NCBI RefSeq assembly: GCF_000499285.1
Contig: NZ_AWUN01000001.1
Coordinates: 1-64,000 of the forward strand
Direction: 5' to 3'
Origin: Bifidobacterium sp. 7101
GTDB lineage: Bacteria; Actinomycetota; Actinomycetes; Actinomycetales; Bifidobacteriaceae
Length of the DNA: 64,000 nucleotides
Positions 19,514-29,233 of the stretch are shown piece after piece (position 1 is the stretch's first letter; each line of letters starts with the position of its first letter). The translations under genes were made by a program, and so were the position numbers. The notes below the pieces were generated by a model, which saw only the letters and a program-made list of their open reading frames with translations, did not search any database and had not been told where the DNA came from.

Positions 19514-19606
19514 GACAGGTGAGTGGCCTGTGCTATGGTGTACAGGTTGGTCGCTCGCCCAAGAGCTGCGGCTGATCGTCGCCTGAATGCTTTGAGTACG
19601 GGGAAA

Positions 19607-19669
19607 CCGCTTGCGCGAAATTCGTCATTCTCTGCTTTGCAAGCGGCCTGCGAACTGTCGACCGACAGT
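19607..19669 (+). promoter_or_regulatory. Structured 5' leader of the DEAD-box helicase gene
   Basis: Two consecutive inverted repeats lie just before the helicase start. CCGCTTGC (19607-19614) pairs with GCAAGCGG (19639-19646), and ACTGTCG (19654-19660) pairs with CGACAGT (19663-19669). A leader that folds could allow temperature-dependent or self-regulated expression, as known for cold-induced helicases (inference). Confidence 0.45.
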
Positions 19670-19699
19670 ACCGTTTCTTCCCTGTTGTGAAAGGTCATT

Positions 19700-21409
19700 G
19701 TGACTGCTTCATCCATGCCCGATTCTAATTCTTCTAATTCCGGCCAATCTGCCGTAGAAACTATGACTTTCGATCAGCTGGGTGTACCTGAACCCTTGGT
19801 CCGCGTGCTGCGCAAGGACGGCAAGACCAGCGCCTTCCCCATCCAGCGGGATACTCTGCCTGATGCCCTGGCTGGCCGTGACATCCTGGGACGGGGCCGG
19901 ACCGGTTCCGGCAAGACCCTGGCTTTCAGCATCCCTCTGGTGGCTCGACTTGCCGCCGACCAAGGAGGACAGGCCCGCCATGGTCGCGGTGGTGCTGCCG
20001 GTTCAGGCAGTCTGCCCCGCCCGCGTGGTCTTGTCCTGGCTCCTACACGCGAGCTGGCCAATCAGATCGACGAGGTTCTCAACCCCCTGGCTCAGGCCTA
20101 CGGCATGCGGACCTGCACCGTCTACGGTGGTGTTGGCCAGGGTCGTCAGGTCGATGCCCTTCGGCGCGGGGCCATGATTGTGGTGGCCTGCCCCGGTCGC
20201 CTGGAGGACCTGCTCCGCCAGCACAAGCTCAGCCTGGAGGACGTGGAGATCGCCGTGCTGGACGAGGCCGACGAGATGGCCGACATGGGCTTCCTCCCCG
20301 CCGTGGAGCGAATTCTGGCCCAGGTTCGTCCGGGCGGTCAGCGCATGCTCTTCTCAGCCACCCTTGATCATGGAGTGGATGCCGTGGTCAAGCGTTTCCT
20401 CAAGGATCCCAAAATTCACGAGGTGGATTCCGCCACCCAGCATGTGGACCTGATGACCCACCACATCTTCGAGACGACGCAGGCTGCCAAGCACGACCTG
20501 GTTCGCACCTTGGCCGCAGGGCAGGGCAAGAGGATCCTATTCACCAGGACCAAGTTCCAAGCCAAGAAGCTGGCAAAGAATCTGATTGACAACGGCATCC
20601 CTGCCGTCCAATTGCATGGCAACCTCTCCCAGAGGCAGAGGGATCGGAACCTCAAGGCCTTCTCGGAAGGTCTGGTCCGGGTCATGGTGGCCACTGATGT
20701 GGCGGCCAGGGGTATGGATGTCAGTGGGGTGGATCTGGTGGTCCAGGTGGACCCTCCAGCCGACTACAAGTCTTTCCTCCACCGTTCCGGGCGCACGGCG
20801 AGGGCTGGCCACTCCGGCGACGTGGTGACGGTCGTCCTACCCGATCAGCGGCGGGATACACGACGGATGCTGCGTATGGCCCATATAGATGCCAAGCCGA
20901 TTGGGGTCACGGCCAACTCCCAGGAGGTAGGCGATCTTGTGGGACCCCACGCCCCCTTGGTTGAGGGTTGGTCCTTGGAGGCCGCCATGGCTGGAAGCCG
21001 AGGGTCACAGGACGGCAAGCAGACCGGTTCTCGTGGCCGTCGATCCGGCGGCCCTGCCCGTAGGAGACGGAAATACGATCGGTTCGAAAGGCGGCCGAGG
21101 GGCTCTGGCCGAGGATCTGATGGTGATGGGAGGAATCCCTATCGCAAGTGGGCTGACGAGCTTGATGAGAATCGCCCCTTTGACGGGCGTAGGCGGCACG
21201 GCCATGCCGACTCTAATCATTCCGCTCAAGCCGGTAGCTACCGAGGCAGGGGCAATCGTGGCCGTGCGGGCGGAGCTCGTGGGCGGGGTCGTCACGATGA
21301 CGGTCGTTTCGATGACGGCGGTCGCACCTACCGCAACGGTAATCACAGGCATGGCGGAGGCAGGCGGAGGCGGGACGATAATCCTTTCCGTCAGGTCAAG
21401 TCCCACTGA
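19700..21409 (+). CDS. DEAD-box ATP-dependent RNA helicase
   Basis: The protein is 569 aa. The helicase motifs are in order: the Q-motif region (FPIQRDTLPDALAGRD), motif I GRTGSGKT, PTRELANQI, motif II DEAD (VLDEADEMADMGF), SAT (FSATLD) and motif VI HRSGRTARAG. The C-terminal ~150 residues are very rich in Arg and Gly (RGRGNRGRAGGARGRGRHDDGR), an RNA-binding tail as in RhlE/CsdA-type proteins. It remodels RNA, probably in ribosome assembly or mRNA decay. The GTG start follows GAAAGG. Confidence 0.92.
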   Translation: MTASSMPDSNSSNSGQSAVETMTFDQLGVPEPLVRVLRKDGKTSAFPIQRDTLPDALAGRDILGRGRTGSGKTLAFSIPLVARLAADQGGQARHGRGGAAGSGSLPRPRGLVLAPTRELANQIDEVLNPLAQAYGMRTCTVYGGVGQGRQVDALRRGAMIVVACPGRLEDLLRQHKLSLEDVEIAVLDEADEMADMGFLPAVERILAQVRPGGQRMLFSATLDHGVDAVVKRFLKDPKIHEVDSATQHVDLMTHHIFETTQAAKHDLVRTLAAGQGKRILFTRTKFQAKKLAKNLIDNGIPAVQLHGNLSQRQRDRNLKAFSEGLVRVMVATDVAARGMDVSGVDLVVQVDPPADYKSFLHRSGRTARAGHSGDVVTVVLPDQRRDTRRMLRMAHIDAKPIGVTANSQEVGDLVGPHAPLVEGWSLEAAMAGSRGSQDGKQTGSRGRRSGGPARRRRKYDRFERRPRGSGRGSDGDGRNPYRKWADELDENRPFDGRRRHGHADSNHSAQAGSYRGRGNRGRAGGARGRGRHDDGRFDDGGRTYRNGNHRHGGGRRRRDDNPFRQVKSH

Positions 21410-21466
21410 TCGCTCCCGCTGGGAGGATATACCTGTCGTGTTCATTGACCGGTCAGACCGCATGGG

Positions 21467-22579
21467 TCAGACCATGGTCCCCTCGCAGCTCTCCCGGAGT
21501 TGGACCTGTACAGGGAGTTCGGTGGAGATGGGCGGGCACTCCGGTGAGCCCAGGCGCCTGACCAGGGTGGAGACGGCGGCCCGGCCCAGATCAACCATGG
21601 GCTGGCGGACTGTGGTCAAGCGGGGTTGGGAGACGGAGGCCTCCTTGATTCCGTCGAACCCGGTGACGATGACCTGGTCGGGAACGCTGATACCCGCATC
21701 TGACAGGGCTCGCAGGACCCCAAGCGCCATCTGGTCGTTGGCGCACACCAGGGCTTGGGGGAGAGTGCCCTGCCTGGCCAGGCTGGCGGCGATCTGGTAA
21801 GCGACGGACTGGGAGAATTGCCCCCTGTAGATTGGCGCGGCGGAGGGCTCCAGCCCCTCTGACTTCAGACCCTCACAGAACCCTTCGTAGCGTTTGCCAT
21901 TGTCTGGAGAATCATCCATGCCCGTCATGTAAGCCATCTGCCGCACCTGGTGTTTCTCGAACAGGTGCCTGACCAGGGTGTACATGCCCTTGCGGTTGCT
22001 CACGCGGACCAAGTCGAATTCGCTTTCCTGGTTGACCGGGGCATTGGCGATCATGACCACGGGCAGGCGTTTGCGCAGGAAGGCCAGGACGCTGTCAGGC
22101 ACGGACCTTGCCAGGACAATCAGGCCGTCCACCTTTTCCGACATACTGTTGATCAGTTGGGGAATGTCGCCATCTTTCCCCTTCAATCCGATACTGACCA
22201 TGAGGCTGAGGCCCTGCCGCCAGGATTCCAGTTCGCACCCCCTCAAGACCTCGTCGAAGTAGAGGGAATCCGAATTATTCTCCTGGGCGTGGGGTGGGTC
22301 GACGACTATGTCGGCGGCATCCTCACTGACCAGTTCGAAGTCACCGATCTGGTCCAGCTGATCGATGTTGGGCAGGAAAAGACCTATGGTATTGGTTCGC
22401 CGGGCGGCCAGACTCCGTGCGCTGCCACTTGGGAGGTAGCCCAGGAGGTTTATGGCCTTGAGCACGGTCTGTCGGGTTTCGGGCCTTACCCTCTCCGGGG
22501 TGCGCAGGACCCTGGAGACGGTGGCTATGGACACGTCGGCCTCGCGGGCGACATCGTAGACGGTCGGTTTCCTTGCCAT
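21467..22579 (-). CDS. LacI-family transcriptional regulator
   Basis: The protein is 370 aa. The HTH is PTVYDVAREADVSIATVSRVL (residues 5-25) with the hinge LPSGSARSLAARRTNTIG. The sensor domain contains ALVCANDQMALGVLRAL and VTGFDGIKEASVSQPRLTTVRQP. It is divergent from the Opp-type importer operon, and the shared intergenic region contains two near-perfect LacI operators (22645-22658 and 22756-22769). It is therefore the likely repressor of the beta-glucan operon (inference). The start at 22579 begins MARKPTVYDV; a longer frame to 22618 is possible. Confidence 0.9.
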   Translation of the reverse strand: MARKPTVYDVAREADVSIATVSRVLRTPERVRPETRQTVLKAINLLGYLPSGSARSLAARRTNTIGLFLPNIDQLDQIGDFELVSEDAADIVVDPPHAQENNSDSLYFDEVLRGCELESWRQGLSLMVSIGLKGKDGDIPQLINSMSEKVDGLIVLARSVPDSVLAFLRKRLPVVMIANAPVNQESEFDLVRVSNRKGMYTLVRHLFEKHQVRQMAYMTGMDDSPDNGKRYEGFCEGLKSEGLEPSAAPIYRGQFSQSVAYQIAASLARQGTLPQALVCANDQMALGVLRALSDAGISVPDQVIVTGFDGIKEASVSQPRLTTVRQPMVDLGRAAVSTLVRRLGSPECPPISTELPVQVQLRESCEGTMV

Positions 22580-22644
22580 CCGCTTTCCCTCTTTCATACA
22601 TCTCATACAGCATATCATTGAAGCGTGCAGTTGATCGCAGGATT

Positions 22645-22658
22645 TGATAGCGCTAACA
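22645..22658. promoter_or_regulatory. LacI operator O2
   Basis: TGATAGCGCTAACA is symmetric at 12 of 14 positions around AGCGCT. It lies about 66 bases before the divergent LacI start, so it may serve autoregulation. Confidence 0.6.
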
Positions 22659-22742
22659 TTTTTGCTTTGATTCGGTAATATGGGTAGTTATATCTAGTAA
22701 TCTAAGGAAAGCATACGCTAAACTCCCATGACAAAAGCAGAT

Positions 22743-22771
22743 TTGCACATTTTAATGTAAGCGCATACACT
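22743..22771 (+). promoter_or_regulatory. Promoter of the Opp-type operon with overlapping LacI operator O1
   Basis: TTGCAC (22743-22748) and TACACT (22766-22771) are 17 bases apart. The operator TGTAAGCGCATACA (22756-22769, 12 of 14 positions symmetric) lies across the spacer and the -10 element, so repressor binding would exclude RNA polymerase. Confidence 0.7.
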
Positions 22772-22912
22772 AGAAAGCGCGATGGTTGATCCGGTCCGGT
22801 CACAGGAAGCCGTGCAGGTCCGGGAGCCCACTCGTGCATGCACGTGCCGACTGGATTCCAATAGCAGAGGACGGATTTGGCCCGTGAATGTCAATGCGGA
22901 CAAAGGAGACAT

Positions 22913-24559
22913 ATGAGACGGAAAACAGTGGCGGTGAGGATTCTCGCAACACTGGTTGCGGGGGCCACCCTCCTGGGACTGGGGGCGTGCGGCAGTAAGT
23001 CCGGGGAAACGCAGCAGGCTGCCGCAGGCAATCAGATCCTCTTCGGCGGTGACAGTGGCAGTCCAACTTTCACCCGTAATTTCAACCCATTCTCGACCAG
23101 CAAGAGGATAGGCATCAACTTCATCTACGAACCCCTCGAAGTGGTTAACAGCCTGGATGGGACCTCAACTCCCTTCCTGGCCAGCGAGCACAAGATCGTG
23201 GACCCCAAGACGGTCGAGTTCCAGATTCGTGACGGGGTCAAGTGGAGCGACGGCAAGCCCTTCTCGGCGCAGGACGTGGTCTTCACTTTCAACCTGGTCA
23301 AGAAGGATGCGGCCATGGACTCCCTGGGGGTCTGGCAACACATCTCCTCCCTTGAGGCCTCGGGATCCAAGGTGACCTTCCACTTCAAGGACAACGATGT
23401 GCCTGCAGTGTCGATCGTCAGTCAGCAGAACATCGTCCCGGAGCACATATGGAAGGGTGTGAAGGACCCTCTCAAGTGGACCAATGAGAATCCCGTCGGG
23501 ACGGGCCCCTACAAGTTGGACACCTTCAAGCCCAACCAGTACACCCTGACGAAGAACAAGAACTACTGGCAGGCCGAGAAGGTCGCGGCCGACACCATCG
23601 TCCTGCCCGCTTCCAACAAGCAGTTGGACCTGGTCAACAAGAAGTATGACTGGGCCTACTCCTTCATCAACAACGTGGACAAGACCTGGGTGGGTGCTGA
23701 CAAGCAGCACAACCACTACTGGTTCCCCCCGGGGGGCACAGTCTCCCTTTACCCGAACCTGACCAAGGCCCCCTTCAACGACGTGAACTTCCGCAAGGGC
23801 CTCAGCTATGCCCTTGACCGTGACAAGATCGCCAAGGATGCCGAGGAAGGTTACGTGGACGGTGCCACCCAGACCGGCCTCATCCTGCCCAACCACGACA
23901 AGTGGGTCAACGATTCCATTCCCAACAAGGGAAAGGTCTCCCAGGACGAGACCCAGTCCCTGGAGTACTTCGCCAAGGCCGGTTACAAGAAGCAGGGTGA
24001 CCAGTTGGTGGACTCCAACGGCAAGCAGCTCGAGGTCAATATCACCGTGCCCAGCGGCTACACTGACTGGCTGCGCGGCGTGCAGACCATGCAGGGCCAG
24101 CTGACCAAGCTGGGTATAGCCGTCAAGCTCACCCAGCCCCAGCCCGCCGCATACACACAGGCGCAGAACAATGGCGACTATGACCTCCTGATCTCCTCCT
24201 TCGGAGGTACCGGCAGCGTCTTCCAGGACTACAACGGCCTGCTCAACAGTGAGTTCGCGGTTCCTGTGGGTCAGTCGGCCAACGCCAACTTCGAGCGCTA
24301 CAAGAACCCCAAGGCTGATGAACTCCTGGCCCAGCTCAAGCAGGCGGCCGATGAGAAGTCCCAGAAGGCCATAGTCGACCAGCTTCAGCAGATCGTCTAC
24401 GACGACGTGCCTGTGATTGGTCTCTTCTACGGCGGTCTTTGGGGCCTGTTCAGCACACGGAACTACACCGGCTGGCCCAGTGAGGACGACCCCTATACCT
24501 CACCCAGCACCTGGACCCAGTCGGTCCTCATGGTGGTAACCCATATCAAGAAGGCCTGA
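22913..24559 (+). CDS. Family 5 (Opp/Dpp-type) ABC substrate-binding lipoprotein
   Basis: The protein is 548 aa. The signal peptide ends in the lipobox LGAC (Cys26). The mature protein has the SBP family 5 pattern FNPFSTSKRIGINFIYEPLEVVN, GVKWSDGKPFSAQDVVFTFNLVKK, VGTGPYKLD and FRKGLSYALDRDKIA. This family binds peptides but also beta-linked oligosaccharides. Here the operon ends in a GH94-type phosphorylase and a beta-glucosidase, so a beta-gluco-oligosaccharide ligand is inferred. AAAGGAGA before ATG 22913 sets the start. Confidence 0.88.
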   Translation: MRRKTVAVRILATLVAGATLLGLGACGSKSGETQQAAAGNQILFGGDSGSPTFTRNFNPFSTSKRIGINFIYEPLEVVNSLDGTSTPFLASEHKIVDPKTVEFQIRDGVKWSDGKPFSAQDVVFTFNLVKKDAAMDSLGVWQHISSLEASGSKVTFHFKDNDVPAVSIVSQQNIVPEHIWKGVKDPLKWTNENPVGTGPYKLDTFKPNQYTLTKNKNYWQAEKVAADTIVLPASNKQLDLVNKKYDWAYSFINNVDKTWVGADKQHNHYWFPPGGTVSLYPNLTKAPFNDVNFRKGLSYALDRDKIAKDAEEGYVDGATQTGLILPNHDKWVNDSIPNKGKVSQDETQSLEYFAKAGYKKQGDQLVDSNGKQLEVNITVPSGYTDWLRGVQTMQGQLTKLGIAVKLTQPQPAAYTQAQNNGDYDLLISSFGGTGSVFQDYNGLLNSEFAVPVGQSANANFERYKNPKADELLAQLKQAADEKSQKAIVDQLQQIVYDDVPVIGLFYGGLWGLFSTRNYTGWPSEDDPYTSPSTWTQSVLMVVTHIKKA

Positions 24560-24651
24560 GAGGCCGGGCCCATCAGGGTGGACGGGAGGACAGCCCCTCC
24601 CGGCCTCCCTGTCGGGCCGCCCCCCGCCCCTGACGGATGAAAGGTCGTCAC

Positions 24652-25632
24652 GTGCGATATTTTTTCGGGAAAATTGGTCTATTCTTCGTTACCCTCTGGG
24701 CGGCCATAACCGTCAACTTCATACTGCCCAGGATGATGCCTGGATCACCTGCCGACGCGGCCATAGCCAAATTGTCCCAGAACGGGCCGGTCACTCCTGA
24801 GGTCAGGGCTTCCATAGAAGCCCAGCTGGGCATGCCCAAGGGCAACCTGCTCAGCCAGTACTGGCAGTATCTGGGGGATGTGGTCCACCTGAACTTCGGC
24901 GTCTCGTACAGCAACTTCCCGCAGAACGTATCGGATCTGGTGGGAGCGGCCCTTCCTTGGACCCTGACACTGGTAGGGCTGGTCACGATTATCTCCTTCA
25001 TCATCGGGACTGCACTCGGGGCTCTCATGGCCTGGAAGCGGGGGACCGCCGTCGACGTGACTGGTACGATCTCCAGCTCCTTCCTCTCGGCCTTCCCTTC
25101 CTTCTGGCTGGCCCTCATGCTCCTCTTCTTCCTCGGTTACAAGGCCGGCATCTTCCCGACCTCCGGCGCCTACTCGTCCACCGCGATACCCAACTTCTCG
25201 ATGGACTTCATATCTGACGCCGTGGAGCACTCCATACTGCCGGCACTGACCATCCTGCTGACCTCCCTGGGCAGCTATGTGATGGGCATGCGCAACACCA
25301 TGATCAATACATTGGGTGATGACTACGTCACCTTCGCTGAAGCCAACGGCCTGCGTCAGCGGACGGTCATGCTCAAGTACGCGGCCAGGAACGCCCTCCT
25401 TCCCAACCTGACCTCCTTCGGTCTGGTGCTGGGCGGCGTGGTCGGCGGTTCCCTACTGGTCGAGCAGGTCTTCAACTATCCGGGGGTCGGCCTCCTCCTC
25501 TACCAGGCTGTGACCAACCAGGACTATCCCCTGATGCAGGCCATCTTCCTGATGATCACCATCAGCGTGCTGGTGGCCAACTTCATCGTGGACATTCTTT
25601 ACGGGGTCCTTGACCCGAGGACGAGGAGGTGA
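24652..25632 (+). CDS. Opp/Dpp-type ABC permease (DppB-like)
   Basis: The protein is about 326 aa with six membrane segments. The N-terminal domain (RYFFGKIGLFFVTLWAAITVNFILPRMMPGSPAD) is characteristic of DppB/OppB. The EAA-type loop is AEANGLRQRTVMLKYAARNALLPNLTSFG. GAAAGG seven bases before GTG 24652 favours that start; an ATG at 24637 would add five residues. It pairs with the next permease. The spacing of about 90 bases after the binding protein allows higher expression of the latter. Confidence 0.88.
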   Translation: MRYFFGKIGLFFVTLWAAITVNFILPRMMPGSPADAAIAKLSQNGPVTPEVRASIEAQLGMPKGNLLSQYWQYLGDVVHLNFGVSYSNFPQNVSDLVGAALPWTLTLVGLVTIISFIIGTALGALMAWKRGTAVDVTGTISSSFLSAFPSFWLALMLLFFLGYKAGIFPTSGAYSSTAIPNFSMDFISDAVEHSILPALTILLTSLGSYVMGMRNTMINTLGDDYVTFAEANGLRQRTVMLKYAARNALLPNLTSFGLVLGGVVGGSLLVEQVFNYPGVGLLLYQAVTNQDYPLMQAIFLMITISVLVANFIVDILYGVLDPRTRR

Positions 25633-25637
25633 GGGCG

Positions 25638-26606
25638 ATGACGAACAGCATCGTCAGCACAGGGATGCAGACTTCCGCACAAGGGGACGGGAATGACCCT
25701 CAAGGGCCGCAGGTCCGTACAGCCAGAGGCCAGAACCCCGTCCTCCGGGCCCTGGAGGTGATAGGCAAGGGGTTCAGGACGGTCTGGGAGGTGCCCAAGG
25801 CCAGGTTCGGCCTGATCCTGTTGGCCTTGATTGTCCTTTCGACCCTGTTTGCCCCTTGGCTCAGCCCCTATGATCCCAAGGCGGGTGATTTCGAGGCCAG
25901 TATAGGACCCAGCGCCCAGCACTGGCTCGGCACCACCAGCAACGGGCAGGACGTCCTCTCCCAGCTCCTGTGGGGCGGGAGGGTCTCCGTCATGGTGGCC
26001 ATGGTCTCCGGCCTCCTATCCACCTGCATAGCCGTGTTGGTGGGCCTGAGCTGGGGCTACATCCGTTCCTTCGCCGGGGAGTTCGTCGGTTTCATCGTCA
26101 ACCTATTCCTGGTCATCCCATCCCTCCCTCTGATGATCATCATCGCTGCCTACCTCCAGAACGGAGGCATGAGCGTGATCATACTGGTCATCGTCCTGAC
26201 CGGGTGGGCCTGGGGGTCCCGGGTCCTGCGCTCGCAGACCCAGTCCCTGCGTTCCAGGGACTTCGTCACTGCAGCGGCCTTCAGCGGGGACAGCTCTTGG
26301 CGGATCATCTTCCATGAGATCTTCCCCAACATGCTCTCCCTGATCATCAACAACTTCTTCGGTGCGGCCACCTCCGGCGCCCTGTCGGAAGCAGGCCTGG
26401 AATTCCTGGGCCTGGGCGACTCGACCACGGTCAGCTGGGGCACCATGCTCTACTGGGCCCAGAACAACAATGTTATCCTGACCGGTCAGTGGGCACTCCT
26501 GCTGGCGCCCGGTCTCATGGTCGCCCTCCTGGCGGTCTCCATGACCTTCATCAACTTCGGTGTGGACCGCCTGAGCAACCCCCGTCTGCGTGAAGGGAAG
26601 GCATGA
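25638..26606 (+). CDS. Opp/Dpp-type ABC permease (DppC-like)
   Basis: The protein is about 322 aa with a ~50-residue cytoplasmic extension, then PKARFGLILLALIVLSTLFAPWLSPYDP and the DppC signature HWLGTTSNGQDVLSQLLWGGRVSVMV. The EAA loop is FSGDSSWRIIFHEIFPNMLSLIINN. GAGGAGG at 25622-25628 lies before ATG 25638; GTG 25629 overlapping the previous stop is the alternative. The 3' end overlaps the ATPase gene start. Confidence 0.88.
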   Translation: MTNSIVSTGMQTSAQGDGNDPQGPQVRTARGQNPVLRALEVIGKGFRTVWEVPKARFGLILLALIVLSTLFAPWLSPYDPKAGDFEASIGPSAQHWLGTTSNGQDVLSQLLWGGRVSVMVAMVSGLLSTCIAVLVGLSWGYIRSFAGEFVGFIVNLFLVIPSLPLMIIIAAYLQNGGMSVIILVIVLTGWAWGSRVLRSQTQSLRSRDFVTAAAFSGDSSWRIIFHEIFPNMLSLIINNFFGAATSGALSEAGLEFLGLGDSTTVSWGTMLYWAQNNNVILTGQWALLLAPGLMVALLAVSMTFINFGVDRLSNPRLREGKA

Positions 26607-28273
26607 TGGAACTGCTACGTGTCGAGAATCTGTCCGTCGAATATGACAGCCCCGACCAGGAACCGGTCAAGGCGGTCGAGGATGTGAGTTTTTCGCTGGA
26701 TCAGGGTGAATTCGTGGGCCTGGTCGGGGAGTCGGGGTCGGGCAAGTCCACCCTGGGATTTGCCGTCACACGACTTTCCAAGCCGCCGGCCCGGATCAGC
26801 AAGGGGCGTGTGCTCTTCGGTGGCAAGGACATTACCACCCTCAGCCAGGAGGAGCTTCGCAGGCAACGGTGCGGCGGATTCGCCATGGTCCTCCAGTCGG
26901 GCATGAACGCCTTGAACCCGGTGCGGACCGTCCGCAAGCACTTCGTGGACATCTACAAGGCCCACGGGAACGTGGAGAAGAAGGATTACGAGGCCCATTC
27001 CAGGCAGCTGGTAGAGAAGGTAGGTCTGCAGGACTCCGTTCTCAACGCCTACCCGGGCGAACTGTCGGGCGGCATGAGGCAGAGGGTCTCCATATCCCTG
27101 GCACTGGCCTTGGAGCCCAAGCTCATGGTCTTCGACGAGCCGACCACCGCTCTGGACGTCCTGGTCCAACATGAGGTGATGGGGACCATCCGAGAGCTGC
27201 AGAAACAGGAGGGCTTCACCGCCATTCTGATCAGCCACGACCTCGGTGTGGTCCTCGAGTCCACCCAGAGGGTCCTGGTCATGCACAACGGGCGGATTGT
27301 GGAGGATGCCCCCAGCGAGCGGATCCTGACCGATCCCCAGGACGACTACACCAAGATGCTTCTCAGCCATTATGGCGACCCCAGAGCCGAGCACGTTTCA
27401 GTGCCCGGCTTGAAGCCGCGCGATGAGGCCGCCGCCTCCGGCTCGGTTGGCGGAACCCCCTCACAGGCCGACGATGAGGAAGACATGACGGTCACGGTGA
27501 CCGGCGTCTCCAAAATCTATCCCGCCCGCAAGCGGGGTGAGGATTCAGTGACCGCCGTCAACAATGTCACCTTCACCCTCTCCCCGGGCCAGTCCTTGGC
27601 CCTGGTGGGGGCATCCGGATCAGGCAAGTCCACGATAGCCAAAATGCTCACCGGTGTGGAAAGGCCCACCTCAGGCAACATCACCCTGGGTGGCAGGCGT
27701 GTGGATCAGATGAAACGGCGCAAGGATCTGAGGTCACTGCGTTCCGACATCCAGATGATCTTCCAGGATCCCTATTCGGCACTCAACCCCCTCCACACGG
27801 TGGAGTACACGCTGACCAGGCCCATCCTCAATTACACGGACCTGAGGGGGGACGATGCCCGCAGGCGGATGTTGGAACTCCTGGACACGGTAGGTCTGAC
27901 CCCTGTGGAACAGTATGCCGCCAAACTCCCCCACCAGTTGTCGGGAGGACAGCGTCAGAGGGTGGTCATAGCCCGGGCGCTGGCCAGCAATCCCCACGTC
28001 CTGGTGGCCGATGAACCGGTCTCCATGTTGGACATGACCCTGAGAGCCGGAATTCTGGCCCTCCTTGACGACTTGAGGGTCCGGTTGAATGTGAGCATGC
28101 TCTACATTACCCACGATCTCTTGTCGGCCCGACTGATCACCGATTCGATCATGGTCCTCAACAAGGGCACCGTGGTGGAGCGGGGACAGACGGCCCAGGT
28201 CCTTCAGCACCCTGAGAACGACTATACGATCAAGCTGCTCGACGCCATCCCCAGCCTGCGCACGCAGGCCTGA
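26603..28273 (+). CDS. Fused double ATP-binding subunit (DppD-DppF type)
   Basis: The protein is 556 aa and contains two complete ABC ATPase domains in one chain. The first has Walker A GESGSGKS (residues 42-49), LSGGMRQR near 154 and VFDEPTTALD. The second has GASGSGKS near 335-342, LSGGQRQR near 446 and VADEPVSMLD. They are joined by an acidic linker (about residues 255-295). This powers the DppB/C channel without other partners. The gene overlaps the preceding permease by 4 bases. Both halves keep their catalytic motifs, so both sites could be active. Confidence 0.92.
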   Translation: MMELLRVENLSVEYDSPDQEPVKAVEDVSFSLDQGEFVGLVGESGSGKSTLGFAVTRLSKPPARISKGRVLFGGKDITTLSQEELRRQRCGGFAMVLQSGMNALNPVRTVRKHFVDIYKAHGNVEKKDYEAHSRQLVEKVGLQDSVLNAYPGELSGGMRQRVSISLALALEPKLMVFDEPTTALDVLVQHEVMGTIRELQKQEGFTAILISHDLGVVLESTQRVLVMHNGRIVEDAPSERILTDPQDDYTKMLLSHYGDPRAEHVSVPGLKPRDEAAASGSVGGTPSQADDEEDMTVTVTGVSKIYPARKRGEDSVTAVNNVTFTLSPGQSLALVGASGSGKSTIAKMLTGVERPTSGNITLGGRRVDQMKRRKDLRSLRSDIQMIFQDPYSALNPLHTVEYTLTRPILNYTDLRGDDARRRMLELLDTVGLTPVEQYAAKLPHQLSGGQRQRVVIARALASNPHVLVADEPVSMLDMTLRAGILALLDDLRVRLNVSMLYITHDLLSARLITDSIMVLNKGTVVERGQTAQVLQHPENDYTIKLLDAIPSLRTQA

Positions 28274-28297
28274 AGGCGGAAATCTACAGGAGAAACA

Positions 28298-29191
28298 ATG
28301 ATATCCCACCATGCCGTGGACAGGGGTGTGCCCTTTGGGGATCTACCCCTGCCGGAGAACATCGAGGCCATGGTCATACATGCCCCCGTGGGTGACCTTA
28401 CCGCCCTCCATGCCCCCAAGGGGGTAAGGGGAAAGCGGGGAGTGGTCATGATGATTCCCGGTTTCACCGGTTCCAAGGAGGACTTCTACCAGATCAGCTC
28501 CATCCTGGGAGAGGATGGTTGGGATGTCTGGTCCTACTCGCAGAGGGGGCAGGCAGATTCGGTGGCCCCTGAAGGGAGGATGGCCTACGACAGGCGGTCC
28601 ACGGCCGGTGATGCCGTGGACGTGGCCCGTATCCTTATCGAGCACACCGGGGCCAAACGGGTCCACCTTCTGGGCCACAGCTTCGGCGGGGTGGTTGCCC
28701 AGGCGGCCCTCCTGGCCGACCCTGACCTCTTTGCCAGCCTCACCCTCATGTCGTCCGGCCCCCACGGTTGGCCGGGCCGGAAGGCGGACCTGCGCCAGCG
28801 ACTCCTGGACCACCCTGGCGGGGACCTGTGGAGGCTGGACAATCCGGACAGGGCCAGCCTGCCGGACGAGGAGCTGAATCCGCAGGACAGGTTCCAGCGC
28901 CTTCGGGCAGAGCGGACCAGCCGAGACCAGCTCATCGGAGCCATAGACCAGCTGGCCGACCTGCATGACAGGACCGAACAGCTGGCTGCCACCGGCCTGC
29001 CCATGATGGTTTTCCATGGCGAGCACGACGATTTCTCCTGGCCCCAGGACTGGCAGGCCCGGATGGCCCGCCTGCTGGGTGCCCGCTATGAGGTGATTAC
29101 GGATGCGGGTCACTGCCCCAACATCGACAGGCCTGAGGAGACGGCGGCCCTCCTGGACGACTTCTGGGCTTCTGCGCAAGACAAACGGTGA
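28298..29191 (+). CDS. Alpha/beta hydrolase (probable esterase)
   Basis: The protein is 297 aa. The oxyanion strand reads VVMMIPGFTGSKEDFY, the nucleophile elbow is GHSFGG, the catalytic Asp is probably in HGEHDDFSW and the His in TDAGHCPNID. There is no signal peptide. Located between an oligosaccharide importer and its processing enzymes, it may remove acyl groups from imported sugars, but the substrate is not determined by sequence. AGGAGAAAC precedes ATG 28298. Confidence 0.8.
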   Translation: MISHHAVDRGVPFGDLPLPENIEAMVIHAPVGDLTALHAPKGVRGKRGVVMMIPGFTGSKEDFYQISSILGEDGWDVWSYSQRGQADSVAPEGRMAYDRRSTAGDAVDVARILIEHTGAKRVHLLGHSFGGVVAQAALLADPDLFASLTLMSSGPHGWPGRKADLRQRLLDHPGGDLWRLDNPDRASLPDEELNPQDRFQRLRAERTSRDQLIGAIDQLADLHDRTEQLAATGLPMMVFHGEHDDFSWPQDWQARMARLLGARYEVITDAGHCPNIDRPEETAALLDDFWASAQDKR

Positions 29192-29233
29192 ATTTCAGCA
29201 GGAACAAGCCTATTAGCAACGAAAGCGGAGAAG

